Notes under the pieces: generated by a model | What the model was told of the DNA's origin: nothing | Databases searched by the model: none | What the model saw: the letters and a program-made list of their open reading frames with translations, nothing else | Program-made: the position numbers and the translations under genes | Shown: in pieces, positions 11,506-21,617 of the stretch | Layout of the letters: each line of letters begins with the position of its first letter | Numbering within the stretch: the first letter of the stretch is position 1 | Assembly: GCA_002837415.1 (NCBI GenBank) | Contig: PJCV01000001.1 | Coordinates: 434,001-498,000 of the forward strand | DNA: 64,000 nt | Direction of reading: 5' to 3' | From: Actinomycetales bacterium SN12 | GTDB lineage: Bacteria; Actinomycetota; Actinomycetes; Actinomycetales; Microbacteriaceae

Positions 11506-11543
11506 GCGGGGCCGGTGGATCATCCACCGGCCCCGCTTTCTTC
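11506..11543 (+). terminator. Rho-independent terminator of the ABC importer operon
   Basis: Perfect 14-bp stem (11506-11519 with 11523-11536), loop TCA, followed by TTTCTTC, 17 bp after the binding-protein stop. Confidence 0.9.
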
Positions 11544-11544
11544 A

Positions 11545-11550
11545 TATCCT
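11545..11550 (+). promoter_or_regulatory. Candidate -10 element for a leaderless hydrolase transcript
   Basis: TATCCT, 6 bases before the GTG at 11557. It lies directly behind the upstream terminator. Confidence 0.45.
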
Positions 11551-11556
11551 GGAGAG

Positions 11557-12306
11557 GTGACCGTCCACGTCGTCCTCGTCCACGGCATCCGCACGTCCGC
11601 GACGATGTGGCGCTCGCAGGTCGCCTGGCTCGCCGAGAACGGCATCCCGTCGACCGCGGTCGACCTTCCCGCGCATGGCACGCGAATGGATGAGGACTTC
11701 ACCCTGCACGAGGCGCTGCACACGATCGATGCTGCGGTGCGTGCCGCCGCAGCCGACGGGCCCGTGCTGCTCGTGGGTCACTCGATGGGCGGGCTGCTCT
11801 CGCTCGCCTACGCCGGCGGCGAGCAGACGCCGGCGGTCGCGGGTGTCGTCGCTGTCTCCTGCACCGCCCTCCCCCGCGGGACGGCGCTGCGGGCCTACCG
11901 TGTGCTGGCCGGAGCGATGAATTCGCTGCCGGGCCGCGGGCAGTGGCTCACCGATCGGGTACTGGCTGCGACCCTCCCGCTAGACACCCGCGGCGACTTC
12001 GCCGCGGGCGGGTACGCGTTCGACGCGCAGGATGCCGCGCTGAGCAGTCTCGCCGCCCTCGATCTGGAGGCCGCGCTGGCGCGCATCCGGGTGCCGCTGT
12101 GGTTCGTGAACGGACAGTTCGATCAGCTGCGCGTGAACGAGGCGCTGTTCCAGCGGCTGGCACCGCACGCCGAGCTGATCGTCGTGCCCCGGGCCTCGCA
12201 CCTGGTGACGGCGATGCGCCCGTCGGTGTTCAACGCGGTGCTGCGGCTGGCGCTGGCGACGCTGGATGCCGAAGCTGAGGGCACGCTCGATCAGGCGCGC
12301 CACTGA
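11557..12306 (+). CDS. Alpha/beta-fold hydrolase
   Basis: Small hydrolase of 249 residues. It has the oxyanion-side motif LVHGIR at the N-terminus, the nucleophile elbow GHSMGG with Ser76, an acid candidate in NGQFDQLR and a catalytic His in ASHLV near the C-terminus, so the triad is complete. No signal peptide is visible. Substrate unknown; esterase or lactonase-like activity is possible. I use the GTG at 11557 because earlier in-frame starts would fall inside the terminator stem, and a -10 element lies 6 bases upstream. It is a single gene between the importer and rpsT. Confidence 0.85.
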   Translation: MTVHVVLVHGIRTSATMWRSQVAWLAENGIPSTAVDLPAHGTRMDEDFTLHEALHTIDAAVRAAAADGPVLLVGHSMGGLLSLAYAGGEQTPAVAGVVAVSCTALPRGTALRAYRVLAGAMNSLPGRGQWLTDRVLAATLPLDTRGDFAAGGYAFDAQDAALSSLAALDLEAALARIRVPLWFVNGQFDQLRVNEALFQRLAPHAELIVVPRASHLVTAMRPSVFNAVLRLALATLDAEAEGTLDQARH

Positions 12307-12335
12307 CCGGTTCAGCACCTGCCCCTCGCTCCTGG

Positions 12336-12341
12336 TAGTAT
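12336..12341 (+). promoter_or_regulatory. Candidate -10 element of rpsT
   Basis: TAGTAT about 100 bases upstream of the rpsT GTG. The remaining leader (12342-12444) may carry autoregulatory structure, but I do not recognise one. Confidence 0.35.
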
Positions 12342-12444
12342 TGGTTCTTGGCTTGCGTGTGGGTTCGTCCCTCACGACCGCTGTGCGGCGTCCCTCTACC
12401 GTCGGCAGCACTCCGAATCCCATCCAGACAGAAAGTGTCCACAC

Positions 12445-12705
12445 GTGGCAAACATCAAGTCGCAGATCAAGCGCAACAAGACCAACCTGAAGGCTCAGGA
12501 GCGCAACCGCGCCGTGAAGAGCGAGCTGAAGACGCTGGTCCGCAAGACCCGTGAGGCCATCGCCTCGGGCGACAAGGAGGCCGCAGAGGGCGCTCTCAAG
12601 GTCGCGGCCGTCAAGCTCGACAAGGCCGTCAGCAAGGGCGTCGTGCACAAGAACCAGGCGAAGAACCGCAAGTCGGCCATCGCCAAGAAGGTCGCCGCTC
12701 TCTGA
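12445..12705 (+). CDS. rpsT: 30S ribosomal protein S20
   Basis: Protein of 86 residues starting from GTG ([20 protein letters not shown]) with the Lys/Arg/Ala-rich helical composition and the C-terminal [11 protein letters not shown] of S20, which binds 16S rRNA during early 30S assembly. AGAAAG about 9 bases upstream serves as a weak ribosome binding site. It faces holA; a dispersed repeat and a strong hairpin lie between the two. Confidence 0.97.
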   Translation: MANIKSQIKRNKTNLKAQERNRAVKSELKTLVRKTREAIASGDKEAAEGALKVAAVKLDKAVSKGVVHKNQAKNRKSAIAKKVAAL

Positions 12706-12728
12706 CCCTTCGACAGGCTCAGGGGCCC
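12706..12728. repeat. Dispersed repeat copy downstream of rpsT
   Basis: CCCTTCGACAGGCTCAGG, the reverse orientation of the repeat found in lepA and ileS, starting one base after the rpsT stop codon. This copy is intergenic. Confidence 0.82.
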
Positions 12729-12746
12729 AGATAGGCCCAATGCTTC

Positions 12747-12778
12747 GAAGGCCCGTCCCGTTCGCGGGGCGGGCCTTC
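12747..12778. terminator. Bidirectional terminator between rpsT and holA
   Basis: 14-bp stem (12747-12760 with 12765-12778; one G-U pair) closed by a TTCG tetraloop. It lies between convergent genes and lacks a long U tract. Confidence 0.75.
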
Positions 12779-12830
12779 TGCGTACCCGAGAGTGCGAGAG
12801 ACGCTCCGGCGGCGCTTGTACTGGGCCGCG

Positions 12831-13871
12831 TCAGCGCGTGAAGGCGTCGCGGGTGGCGATGACCGTCACCATGCGCTCGAGTGCGAAGATCGGGTCGCGT
12901 GCGGCGCCTTTGACCTCGGCGTCGGCGCGCGCTGTCGCCTGGATCGCCATGCCGAGAGAGCGCTCGTTCCACCCCGCGAGGTCCTTGCGTGCGCGGTCGA
13001 TCTGCCAGTCCTTCATGCCGAGCTGCTGCGCGAGCTGGCGGCTCGGTTCACGGCGTCCGGCGACGCGCGCCATGGTGCGCAGCTTCATCGCGAAGGCGGC
13101 CACCATCGGCACGGGGTCGGCTCCGGATGCCAGGGCGTGGCGCAGCGCGACGAGGGCGTCGCCGTAGCGACCGGCGATGGCCGTGTCGGCGACGACGAAG
13201 GCCGACACCTCGACGCGACCGCCGTAGTACTTGGTGATGATGTCGTCGGTGATGTCGCCTTCGACGTCGCCGATCAGCTGCTGGCAGGCGGCGGCGAGCT
13301 CGGTGAGGTCGTCGGCGAAGGCCGAGACGAGGGCGCGCAGCGCCGTGGGCTGGATGCGCTTCTTCACGGCCTTGAACTCGCCGGCGGCGAAGTCGACGCG
13401 ATCGGAGTCGCGCTTGACCGCCGCACACGGGATCTCGATGCCACCGCCCGTTCCGGCTCGCACGGCGTCGAGCAGCTTCTTGCCGCGCACCGTCGCGCCC
13501 GTGTGGCGGAGGATCACCGTCGCGCCGTCCTGAGGCGCCTCGAGGTAGCGCACCGCCTCCTGCAGGAAGGCGTCGGTGCACTTCTCGACGCCCGCCACGC
13601 GCACGAGCCGCGGTTCGCCGAACAGCGAAGGCGAGGTGAGGCCGAGCAGCGTGCCGGCGGCGTAGTCGTCGGCGCGGATGTCGCTGACCTCGAGCGCCGG
13701 GTCCTCGGCGCGCAGGTAGTCGCGGACGCCGGCGATCGCGCGCTCGGCGAGCACCTCTTCCGGGCCCGAGACGAGCACGATCGGAGCGGGCCGCGGTTCA
13801 CGCCACGACACCTGCGGAACCTTGGTGCCCTTGGCGGCCGTGCTGCGTGCCGAAGAGCGAGGAGCTGCCAT
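12831..13871 (-). CDS. holA: DNA polymerase III subunit delta
   Basis: Clamp-loader delta subunit, 346 residues. After a short basic N-terminal tail it has the AAA+-like fold start (APIVLVSGPEEVLAERAI), the LGLTSPSLFGEPRLVRV strand-helix unit and the conserved C-terminal collar region (LAQQLGMKDWQIDRARKDLAGW). As usual for delta it has no functional Walker A. Start ATG at 13871; TAGGCT lies 6 bases upstream, implying a leaderless mRNA. It follows comEC on the same strand with 29 bp between, the common comEA-comEC-holA order. Confidence 0.94.
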   Translation of the reverse strand: MAAPRSSARSTAAKGTKVPQVSWREPRPAPIVLVSGPEEVLAERAIAGVRDYLRAEDPALEVSDIRADDYAAGTLLGLTSPSLFGEPRLVRVAGVEKCTDAFLQEAVRYLEAPQDGATVILRHTGATVRGKKLLDAVRAGTGGGIEIPCAAVKRDSDRVDFAAGEFKAVKKRIQPTALRALVSAFADDLTELAAACQQLIGDVEGDITDDIITKYYGGRVEVSAFVVADTAIAGRYGDALVALRHALASGADPVPMVAAFAMKLRTMARVAGRREPSRQLAQQLGMKDWQIDRARKDLAGWNERSLGMAIQATARADAEVKGAARDPIFALERMVTVIATRDAFTR

Positions 13872-13877
13872 GCTCTC

Positions 13878-13883
13878 AGCCTA
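13878..13883 (-). promoter_or_regulatory. Candidate -10 element for leaderless holA
   Basis: TAGGCT on the minus strand, 6 bases before the holA ATG, so holA may be transcribed separately from comEC. Confidence 0.45.
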
Positions 13884-13900
13884 CCGGCGGGTACGGACCT

Positions 13901-16159
13901 TCACTCCTGACGCTCAGTCCACACGACCAGTCGTCCTTCCTTCTCTCCGAGCAGCACGAGACCGCGCTGATCGGTGCGCAGAGTGCGCGAACCTGCCGCC
14001 TCGAGGATCGCCAGTGTCTCCTTCCGCGGATGTCCGTAGTCGTTGTCCTCCCCCACGCTGACCAGCGCGGCAGGCGCGGCGATCTGCGCGTACAGCGCCG
14101 GCTCCTGGTCACGGCTGCCGTGGTGGGCGACTTTGACGACGGCGTACTCGCCCCGGACGCGTCCGTTCGACAGCAGCTGCCGCTGCGGAGCAGCCGAGAG
14201 GTCGCCGAGCATGAGCATCCGGGGCACTCCCCCGCCGGCGATGTCGACGACGATGCTGGCGTCGTTGCCGCTGGGGAAGGCCGCGGAGTCCGGTGGCGGC
14301 CAGACGACGCGCCACTCGGCCGCACCCAGCGATCCGTGTGTGCCCACGGCTCCGCCCCGCAGAGCTGCGCCACCGGCCGCCAGCTCATCGAGGATCCGCT
14401 GATCGTCGGGCTCGGCCACCGGCCCGTGCAGCACCGTGCCGACACGACCGGCGAGCGAGGTCGCCGCGCCCACGTGGTCGAGGTCGAAATGCGTGAGCAC
14501 GAGCAGGTCTATCCGATCGATGGCTGTCTGCGCGAGACACTCCCCGAGAGCATCCGGGTCCGCACCTGTGTCGACGAGCGCCGTCTGCGAACCCGAGCGC
14601 ACGAGCACCGCATCGCCCTGCCCGATGTCGCACGCGGCGATCGTCCACTCGCCGGGAGTCGTCGTCGATGCGAGCGGGCCGGTGAGCAGCATCCGTGCGA
14701 TCGAGGCCGCCGATGCGATGACGACCACGGCGGTCGCTCCGAGGCGCAGCCGGCGCGAGCGCGGGCGGACGAGAACCAGCGTCGCAGCGGCACTGAGCAC
14801 GGCGACCACGGTCGCGGCCACGGGACCGGCGGGCACCGCCGCCGTCGCGCCGGGCAGGGCGGACGAGACCGTCGCGGTGGTCTGGATCCACGCGGCGGGC
14901 AGCCAGGCGGCGGCCGCGAGCAGATCTGCCAGGGCTGGCACGGGAGAGGCGAGACAGGCCAGCAGGCCGATCACGGTCGCGATGGGGGCGGCGGGTGCGG
15001 CCAGGAGATTCGCGATGACGCCGATCACAGACTGCGTATCTGAGAACAGCGCGACGATCGGACCGCACACCAGCTGAGCGGCGAGTGGCACCGACAGTGC
15101 GAGGGCGAGCGGCATGGGCATCCAGCGGGCGAGCCCGCGCAGCAGCGGACGCGACAGCACGAGCAGCGCCGCTGTCGCGGCAGCCGACAGCGCGAAGCCC
15201 GGTGTCGCGGCCAGCCAGGGGTCGGCGATGAGCAGTCCGCAGGCGGCCAGCGACAGCATCGCCAGACCGGCGCTGGGCCGTCCGAGCAGCACGGTGAGCA
15301 TCGCGAGCGCCGCCATCACCGACGCCCGGATGACGCTGGGCTCGGGCGTGACGAGCACGACGAACGCCCCCAGTGCGAGCAGCGAGAGCACGATGCGCAG
15401 CAGACGCCCGCCGCCGAGCAGCGAGACCAGCCAGAACACGGCCGCGACGACGATCGCGCAGTTGGCCCCGCTGACGGCCGTGAGATGACTGAGCCCGGAT
15501 GCCAGCATCGCGGCGCTCACCTCCTCCGGCACCGCTCGCGTGTCGCCCACCGCGAGGCCGGGGAGAAGGCCGGCACCGGGCTCGGGCAGTCCGCTCGCAC
15601 GAGCGATGAAGTCGGCGCGTGTGGCCGCCGCGACGGCGAAGATCCCGGATGCCCGCTCCGTCACCTCTGCGCGCGTGCCGAAGATCACGAGAGCGGCCCG
15701 CTCGCCGGCATCCGTCCGCTTGCCCTGGCCGTTGATCTGCAGCACGGCGCCGAGATCCACCCCGTCGGTCGGTTCAACGCCGGCCCGCACCGGAGCGGAG
15801 ATGCGCTGCGGATGCCCGGGCGGGCCGATGTCGATGGTCTGGGCGTCGAACCAGAGCCGACCGTCGCTGCCGAGCGAGGCGGATGAGGTGACCTCGACGA
15901 GCGCCTCGATCACGTGCCCGTCCTGCTCTCCGAGCGCGTCGCGGGCCGGCTGCGCACCGGCGATGGTCGTGGCGAGACCCGCACCGCACAGCAGCACGAG
16001 CACGCCGAGGCCCGCTCGGCGGCGGCGGGTCGCCACGAGCAGCACGACACCGGTGAGCGAGACCGGGATCGAGGCCACGACAAGAGCCGGCACGTGGATG
16101 AGCAGCAGCGCTATCCCCCAGAGTGCCGCCGCCAGCACGGAGGTGCGCAGATCCTTCAC
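13901..16159 (-). CDS. comEC: ComEC/Rec2 family DNA-uptake channel protein
   Basis: Integral membrane protein of 752 residues. An N-terminal set of hydrophobic helices and an OB-like domain is followed by the Competence domain with many transmembrane segments (HLTAVSGANCAIVVAAVF is its hallmark). A C-terminal metallo-beta-lactamase-like domain carries LTHFDLDHVGAA and VKVAHHGSRDQ. The HxDxDH-type metal site is LTHFDLDH, so it looks nuclease-competent. In competent bacteria this protein forms the inner-membrane channel for single-stranded DNA. Its first 4 bases overlap the end of comEA. Competence of this organism is not shown by the window alone. Confidence 0.93.
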   Translation of the reverse strand: MKDLRTSVLAAALWGIALLLIHVPALVVASIPVSLTGVVLLVATRRRRAGLGVLVLLCGAGLATTIAGAQPARDALGEQDGHVIEALVEVTSSASLGSDGRLWFDAQTIDIGPPGHPQRISAPVRAGVEPTDGVDLGAVLQINGQGKRTDAGERAALVIFGTRAEVTERASGIFAVAAATRADFIARASGLPEPGAGLLPGLAVGDTRAVPEEVSAAMLASGLSHLTAVSGANCAIVVAAVFWLVSLLGGGRLLRIVLSLLALGAFVVLVTPEPSVIRASVMAALAMLTVLLGRPSAGLAMLSLAACGLLIADPWLAATPGFALSAAATAALLVLSRPLLRGLARWMPMPLALALSVPLAAQLVCGPIVALFSDTQSVIGVIANLLAAPAAPIATVIGLLACLASPVPALADLLAAAAWLPAAWIQTTATVSSALPGATAAVPAGPVAATVVAVLSAAATLVLVRPRSRRLRLGATAVVVIASAASIARMLLTGPLASTTTPGEWTIAACDIGQGDAVLVRSGSQTALVDTGADPDALGECLAQTAIDRIDLLVLTHFDLDHVGAATSLAGRVGTVLHGPVAEPDDQRILDELAAGGAALRGGAVGTHGSLGAAEWRVVWPPPDSAAFPSGNDASIVVDIAGGGVPRMLMLGDLSAAPQRQLLSNGRVRGEYAVVKVAHHGSRDQEPALYAQIAAPAALVSVGEDNDYGHPRKETLAILEAAGSRTLRTDQRGLVLLGEKEGRLVVWTERQE

Positions 16160-16818
16160 ACCCGCACCTTCTCGCGCATGCCGGCGAGCAGCTTCTCACC
16201 GATCCCGGGCACGGCCAGCAGGTCGTCGACCGATCGGAAGCGCCCGTTCTCATCACGCCAGTCGATGATCCGCTGCGCCAGCGCCGGGCCGATGCGCGGC
16301 AGAGTCTCGAGCGCGGTCTGATCCGCGGTGTTGAGGTTCACTACGCCATCTGCGCCGGCGCCGCCGCCACCTCCCCCATCCGGGGCACCTGGCGGCGTCT
16401 CCGCGCCGATCTTCGGCACGACGATCTGCTCACCGTCGCTCAGCGGACGAGCGAGGTTCACAGCCTGCAGGTCGGCGGATTCGAGGGTGCCGCCGGCGGC
16501 GGCCAGGGCATCCACCAGCCGGGCATCCGGATCGACGATGTACAGACCGGGAGTCGTCACCTCGCCGAGCACATGCACGTACAGGCCCTCAGGCGGCGCC
16601 ACAGCAGAGCCATTGCCAGAGCCGTCGCCGGTGTCAGCCGACGCCGATGAGCTCCCGTCCAGCCCGATGCTCTCGGTGGGCGCTGCCTGCCCGCGCAGAA
16701 TGCCCCAGCCGACCGCGGCCGACAGCACGACCAGTCCCAGTGTCACCGCGGCGCCGATGCCCAGCCTCAGGCGCGGCCGCACCCGGGCATCCGGCGGTGC
16801 GGGGTCGTCGGCTGACAC
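16156..16818 (-). CDS. comEA: ComEA family helix-hairpin-helix DNA-binding protein
   Basis: Membrane-anchored DNA receptor-type protein of 220 residues: a short cytoplasmic N-terminus, one transmembrane helix (GIGAAVTLGLVVLSAAVGWG), a Ser/Gly linker, an SLBB domain (LYVHVLGEVTTPGLYIV) and a C-terminal double helix-hairpin-helix (VNLNTADQTALETLPRIG, GIGEKLLAGM). It starts at GTG 16818, 6 bases after a TAGCGT -10 element, so the transcript is probably leaderless. It overlaps comEC by 4 bases (ATGA-type). Confidence 0.93.
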   Translation of the reverse strand: MSADDPAPPDARVRPRLRLGIGAAVTLGLVVLSAAVGWGILRGQAAPTESIGLDGSSSASADTGDGSGNGSAVAPPEGLYVHVLGEVTTPGLYIVDPDARLVDALAAAGGTLESADLQAVNLARPLSDGEQIVVPKIGAETPPGAPDGGGGGGAGADGVVNLNTADQTALETLPRIGPALAQRIIDWRDENGRFRSVDDLLAVPGIGEKLLAGMREKVRV

Positions 16819-16824
16819 CCTGTC

Positions 16825-16830
16825 ACGCTA
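16825..16830 (-). promoter_or_regulatory. Candidate -10 element of comEA-comEC
   Basis: TAGCGT on the minus strand, 6 bases before the comEA GTG. Confidence 0.45.
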
Positions 16831-16924
16831 GGCGAGCCGGCCCAGGCCGCGCCGCACGGAACCCGGCGACTGTGCACAACTCACGCCGAAGGGCGAGCTG
16901 TGCGAAGTCCCCGACGGGAGCGGA

Positions 16925-19417
16925 TCAGCCCTTGACGGCGAAGTTGACGATCTTCGGCGCGCGCACGATCACACGCACGATCTCCTTGCCCTCCAGCGCA
17001 CGCTGCACCTTCTCGTCTGCGCGGGCCGCGGCCTCCAGGTCAGCCTCCGAGATGTCGGCGGCGACCTCGAGGGTCGCGCGCACCTTTCCGTTCACCTGCA
17101 CCGCCACGGTCGCCGTGTCCTCGACGAGGAGGGCAGGGTCGGCATCCGGCCACTGCACGGCACTGACCGAGGGCTGGTGACCCAGCCGGGCCCACATCTC
17201 CTCGCCGGTGTGCGGGGCGATGAGCTCGACGATCATCGCGACGGTCTCGACCGCTTCGCGCACGGCCGGGTCGGCGGCGCCTGCTCCGGTGTCGATCGTC
17301 TTGCGGATGCCGTTCACCAGCTCCATGAGACGCGCGACGACGACGTTGAACTTGGTCTGCTCGACCAGAGCCGGCGCATCGGCCAGCAGGCGGTGGGTGA
17401 TGCGGCGCAGGGCCGTGTCACCGGCATCCGGAGCCGTTCCGGGCTCGCTCGCCACTTCGTCGGCGACCCGCAGCGCGCGGGAGAGGAACTTCTGCGCACC
17501 CGACAGCGAGACGCCGTTCCACTCCTTGTCGTCCTCCACCGGGCCGGCGAAGGCCAGGCCCAGGCGCAGGGCGTCGGCGCCGTACTGGCCGAGCAGATCG
17601 GACAGCTCGACGAGGTTGCCCTTGCTCTTCGACATCTTCGCGCCGTCCATGATGACCATGCCCTGATTCACCAGGTTCGAGAACGGCTCCTCGAAGTCGA
17701 TCAGGCCCAGGTCGAACAGCACCTTCGTGATGAAGCGCGCGTACAGCAGGTGCAGGATCGCGTGCTCGACGCCGCCGAAGTAACCGTCGACCGGTGCCCA
17801 GCGCTTGGCCTCGGCGGGGTCGAACGCGAACTCGGAGCTGTTCGGCGACAGGAAGCGCAGGAAGTACCACGAGCTGTCGACGAAGGTGTCCATGGTGTCG
17901 GCGTCGCGCAGCGCGGGCTCGCCAGACGCCGGGTCGACCGTGCGCACCCACGACTCGGCCGCGCCCAGCGGCGAGGAGCCCTTCGGGCGCAGGTCGAGGC
18001 CCTCGACGCTGGGCAGCTGCACGGGCAGGCGGTCCTCGGGCACGGGCACGACGCTGCCGTCGTCGAGGTGCAGCATCGGGATCGGAGTGCCCCAGAAGCG
18101 CTGGCGCGAGATCAGCCAGTCGCGCAGGCGATAGTTCTTCGCCTCGCGACCCGTGCCCGCCTCGCCGAGCTGGGCGATGGTGCGAGCGATCGCCTCGTTC
18201 TTCTCCAGGCCGTCGAGCTCACCCGACCCGGTCATCCGGCCGTTGCCCACCAGCGCGACACCGGTGGCGGCGGGGTCGAGCTCAGCGAGGTCCTCTCCCT
18301 CGTTCGCGCCGCCGGCGACGGTCGTGTCGAGCACGACGCGGATCGGCAGGTCGAAGGCGCGGGCGAAGTCGAGGTCGCGCTGGTCATGCGCGGGCACGGC
18401 CATGACCGCTCCGTGGCCGTAGTCGGCCAGCACGTAATCGGCGGCCCAGATGGGCATCCGCTCGCCGTTGACGGGGTTGACCGCGTAGCGCTCGAGGAAG
18501 ACGCCCGTCTTCGGGCGGTCGGTCGACTGGCGCTCGATCTCCGTCTGCTTCTGCACCGTCTCGAGGTAGTCCTGGAAGCGCATCCGCACGTCTGACGACG
18601 ACCCGGATGCCAGTTCTGCAGCGAGGTCGGAGTCCGGGGCGATCACGAAGAAGGTCGCGCCATGCAGCGTGTCAGGACGCGTCGTGAAGACGGTCACGGG
18701 CTCATCGCGGCCCTCGATGACGAAGTCGACGTCGGCGCCGGTGGAGCGGCCGATCCAGTTGCGCTGCATCTGCAGCACCTTGTGCGGCCAGTGTCCCTCG
18801 AGCGAGTCCAGGTCATCGAGCAGGCGGTCGGCGTACTCGGTGATCTTGAAGTACCACTGCGTCAGCTTCTTCTTCACGACCTCGGCGCCGCAGCGCTCAC
18901 AGCGGCCGTCGACGACCTGCTCGTTGGCGAGCACGGTCTGGTCGTTGGGGCACCAGTTGACGGCGCTCTTCTTGCGATACGCCAGCCCGCGCTCGTACAG
19001 CTTCAGGAACAGCCACTGGTTCCACCGGTAGTACTCGGGGTCGGAGGTGTGCAGCACGCGCGACCAGTCGTACGACATGCCGTAGCCGCGGAACCCGGCC
19101 TTGTGCTGGTCGATGTTCTTGTACGTCCACTCGCGCGGGTCTGCGCCGCGCTTGATGGCGGCGTTCTCGGCGGGCAGGCCGAACGAGTCCCAGCCGATCG
19201 GGTTGAGCACGTTGTGCCCGCGGTGCCGCCAGTACCTGGCGACGATGTCCGGGTAGAGGTAGTTGATGGCGTGCCCCATGTGCAGGTCACCCGACGGGTA
19301 CGGGAACATGCCGAGGATGTACTTGCGGGGCCGCTCGTCTCCGTCGCCGCCCGCCACGAACGTCTCGTTCTCGGCCCAGTACTCCTGCCACTTGAGCTGG
19401 ATGTCGTGCGCGGACAT
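16925..19417 (-). CDS. leuS: Leucine--tRNA ligase
   Basis: Class I aminoacyl-tRNA synthetase, about 830 residues from the ATG at 19417 ([14 protein letters not shown]). The ATP-binding HMGH motif is at 46-49 ([12 protein letters not shown]), the editing domain contains the threonine-rich [12 protein letters not shown], and the KMSKS loop is AKMSKSKGN. The anticodon-binding and C-terminal domains are complete. The start is uncertain: in-frame TTG and GTG codons lie slightly upstream, and no strong ribosome binding site marks one of them. It diverges from the sigma factor gene. Confidence 0.95.
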   Translation of the reverse strand: MSAHDIQLKWQEYWAENETFVAGGDGDERPRKYILGMFPYPSGDLHMGHAINYLYPDIVARYWRHRGHNVLNPIGWDSFGLPAENAAIKRGADPREWTYKNIDQHKAGFRGYGMSYDWSRVLHTSDPEYYRWNQWLFLKLYERGLAYRKKSAVNWCPNDQTVLANEQVVDGRCERCGAEVVKKKLTQWYFKITEYADRLLDDLDSLEGHWPHKVLQMQRNWIGRSTGADVDFVIEGRDEPVTVFTTRPDTLHGATFFVIAPDSDLAAELASGSSSDVRMRFQDYLETVQKQTEIERQSTDRPKTGVFLERYAVNPVNGERMPIWAADYVLADYGHGAVMAVPAHDQRDLDFARAFDLPIRVVLDTTVAGGANEGEDLAELDPAATGVALVGNGRMTGSGELDGLEKNEAIARTIAQLGEAGTGREAKNYRLRDWLISRQRFWGTPIPMLHLDDGSVVPVPEDRLPVQLPSVEGLDLRPKGSSPLGAAESWVRTVDPASGEPALRDADTMDTFVDSSWYFLRFLSPNSSEFAFDPAEAKRWAPVDGYFGGVEHAILHLLYARFITKVLFDLGLIDFEEPFSNLVNQGMVIMDGAKMSKSKGNLVELSDLLGQYGADALRLGLAFAGPVEDDKEWNGVSLSGAQKFLSRALRVADEVASEPGTAPDAGDTALRRITHRLLADAPALVEQTKFNVVVARLMELVNGIRKTIDTGAGAADPAVREAVETVAMIVELIAPHTGEEMWARLGHQPSVSAVQWPDADPALLVEDTATVAVQVNGKVRATLEVAADISEADLEAAARADEKVQRALEGKEIVRVIVRAPKIVNFAVKG

Positions 19418-19733
19418 CACTTCAGGGGACTCGGCGTGGGACGCGTGCTCGGTCAAGGAACGGCCAATCTGACGATGCGGGACAGCCCGGAAATCGGGCC
19501 CTTCCAGGGTATCGCGAGTTGTCGCGTTCCCCTGCCGCAGCCGTACGCTGTCGCAGTCATGTGCGAGCGCGGGCGAGAACGAGTGCCAACGCTGTCCCAT
19601 TTCTCTGTCGTACAAAGGTTCACTACTACCGCTGCTTCTCCTCTTCTGCAAGCCACTTCTCCTTCTCCTCGTTTCGCTGTTGAGTGTGCTTCGGACGCTT
19701 TCAGCGCTCAGTGATGATCGAGAGAAGGTGGAT
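19418..19733. other. Divergent leader region between leuS and the sigma factor gene
   Basis: 316 bp without a convincing gene. It holds a small hairpin (19485-19499, GCCCG-GAAAT-CGGGC) in the presumed leuS leader and, at 19635-19671, a pyrimidine-rich tract with repeated CTTCTC words. No classical T-box or uORF was recognised for leuS. AGAGAAGGTGG before 19734 is the sigma gene's ribosome binding site. Confidence 0.5.
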
Positions 19734-20549
19734 ATGTCGCACCCCACGAACCGCCGGCGCCACCGCCGCACCCCTGAGGAGACGCAAGCCCGCAACGCCC
19801 GATCGGTGAAGATGCTCATCAGCGCCCGATCCCTGCCTGAGCCCGCACGCCGGCGTGTGCATCAGCGGGTCGTGCTGGAGTACCTCGACGTGGCCGATGC
19901 CGTGGCCAGCAGATACCAGTCCTCCGCTCAGGACAGCCGGGATCTCCGCCAGGTGGCGTATCTCGGGCTGACGAAGGCCGTGCAGCGGTTCGAGCCGACG
20001 CTGGGCGTGGATATCGTCTCCTTCGCGGTGCCCACGATCTCCGGCGAGATCAAGCGCTATCTGCGCGACAGCAGCTGGGTGGTGCGCCCGCCCCGGCAGC
20101 TGCAGGAGCTCAGCGTGGAGCTGCGCAGCGAGGTTCCACGGATCGCGCAGAGTCTGGGCCGCGAGCCGTCACTGGAGGAGGTGGCGGAGGAGCTGGACCT
20201 GCCCGTCGAGCGGGTCGCGGAGGCCATGGCCTGCGCTCAGGGCCGCAGGCCGGTATCGCTGGACACGCCGCAGCGCGGCGACTGGACCGAGGGACTCGCG
20301 CTGGGTGACACGCTGCGTGCGGGCCATGACGACTTCGCCCGAGCAGAGCTGAGTGTGGCGGTCGAACGAGCATGCGCCACACTCACGCCCCGGGAGCGGA
20401 AGATCATCCACCTGCGGTTCGTGCGGGAGTACACCCAGTCCGAGATCGCACGTGAATGCGGTGTGACGCAGATGCAGATCTCGCGTCTGCTGACGAAGAT
20501 CATGACCACCCTCCGATCGCACCTGAGTCCGGAGCTGCTCGCGGCCTGA
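19734..20549 (+). CDS. RNA polymerase sigma factor, SigB/SigF-type (sigma-70 family)
   Basis: Alternative sigma factor of 271 residues. Region 2 includes [20 protein letters not shown] and a DNA-melting segment [19 protein letters not shown]. Region 3 contains [19 protein letters not shown], and region 4 has [23 protein letters not shown] followed by the helix-turn-helix [11 protein letters not shown]. The spacing fits the stress/sporulation SigB/F/G class rather than ECF or primary sigma factors. ATG 19734 is preceded by AGAGAAGGTGG. No anti-sigma or anti-anti-sigma gene is adjacent, unlike many sigB loci, so control must be elsewhere or transcriptional. Confidence 0.93.
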   Translation: MSHPTNRRRHRRTPEETQARNARSVKMLISARSLPEPARRRVHQRVVLEYLDVADAVASRYQSSAQDSRDLRQVAYLGLTKAVQRFEPTLGVDIVSFAVPTISGEIKRYLRDSSWVVRPPRQLQELSVELRSEVPRIAQSLGREPSLEEVAEELDLPVERVAEAMACAQGRRPVSLDTPQRGDWTEGLALGDTLRAGHDDFARAELSVAVERACATLTPRERKIIHLRFVREYTQSEIARECGVTQMQISRLLTKIMTTLRSHLSPELLAA

Positions 20550-20575
20550 CGGCCGTGCTCAGCGGAGCCTGGGGC

Positions 20576-21526
20576 TCAGCGACGCCGCACCGAAAGAGCC
20601 GCCTCGATCACCTGGTCGGCCGTGACCGCCAGCAGGGCGGGGTCGGGCTCGGATGAGAAGGTGTCGCCCCTGCGCAGCCGGGCATCGGTGAGCACGATGT
20701 GCGGACCCGCCGGCGGCCCCCACTCCTCGGGCGGAGCGGGACCGAACACGATCGTGGACGGCGTGCCGTAGGCGGATGCCAGATGCGCGGCGCCCGTATC
20801 GACGGAGACGAGCACGGAGGCGTGCGCGATGAGTGCAGCGAGATCGGTGAGATCGTCCCGGCCAGCGCGCACCATGCTCTCGTCGAGTCCGGCCAGGCTG
20901 GCCACGGCATCCGCCCTCTCGCGATCGGCCGGGCCGCCGGTGATCACCACGACGGCACCGTCCTCCTGAAGCGCCCGCACCACCTCCGCGAAGCGCTCCA
21001 CCGGCCAGGCGCGCGAGCCGTAGAAGGCTCCCACGTGCACCACGGCCGCGCCCTCCACGAGCGGGGCTCGCTCGGGTACCGCGATCGACACCTCGTCGGC
21101 GTCAGCGGGCACGCCGTGCCCGCTGACGAGGCGCGCCCAGCGCCTCCGCTCCAGGATGCCGTCGAGCCAGGGCACCCCGTCCGGATCCGTCTCGGAGCGA
21201 TGCACGATCCGCCGCCGCGGCTGCAGGGCGTCGATGATGGCTCGGCTCTCGGGGCCGTTGCCGTGCAGGTTCACCGCGACATCGACTGAGCCGGCGGGCA
21301 GCGGCAGCAGATCGTCGAGGCCAGGGGTGGGCAGCAGGGCATCCACCCCTGGGACGAGCTCCGCGATCGGCTGCAGCCAGCCCGGCACGGCGAGCACGAG
21401 CTCGTGATCGGGAAAGGCACGGCGCAGGCCGTGCAGTGCGGGCACCGCGACGAGAAGGTCGCCGAGTTTCAGCGCGCGCAGCGCCAGGAGGACGGGCCGG
21501 GATCCGGCTGCGGAGAACAGGCGCAT
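20576..21526 (-). CDS. Glycosyltransferase family 9 (heptosyltransferase-type) protein 1
   Basis: GT9-type protein of 316 residues with two Rossmann halves. The N-terminal nucleotide-sugar fold begins LLALRALKLGDLLVAVPAL, the same pattern as heptosyltransferases (LGDxxxxxPA). The C-terminal half has VVHVGAFYGSRAWPVERFAEV and the donor-site block SVDTGAAHLASAYGTPSTIVF. It is transcribed divergently from the gmhB-hldE operon and faces the sigma gene. Together with two more GT9 genes nearby this suggests transfer of a heptose or similar sugar to a surface glycan. The acceptor is unknown. Confidence 0.88.
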   Translation of the reverse strand: MRLFSAAGSRPVLLALRALKLGDLLVAVPALHGLRRAFPDHELVLAVPGWLQPIAELVPGVDALLPTPGLDDLLPLPAGSVDVAVNLHGNGPESRAIIDALQPRRRIVHRSETDPDGVPWLDGILERRRWARLVSGHGVPADADEVSIAVPERAPLVEGAAVVHVGAFYGSRAWPVERFAEVVRALQEDGAVVVITGGPADRERADAVASLAGLDESMVRAGRDDLTDLAALIAHASVLVSVDTGAAHLASAYGTPSTIVFGPAPPEEWGPPAGPHIVLTDARLRRGDTFSSEPDPALLAVTADQVIEAALSVRRR

Positions 21527-21617
21527 GCGCTCATCCTGGCCGCCGCCGCACTCTCGCGGAAAACCCTTGCGTGAAGGGCGGTCGAACTGGCAGAGGCGCG
21601 GCCGTCATCGGCGACCG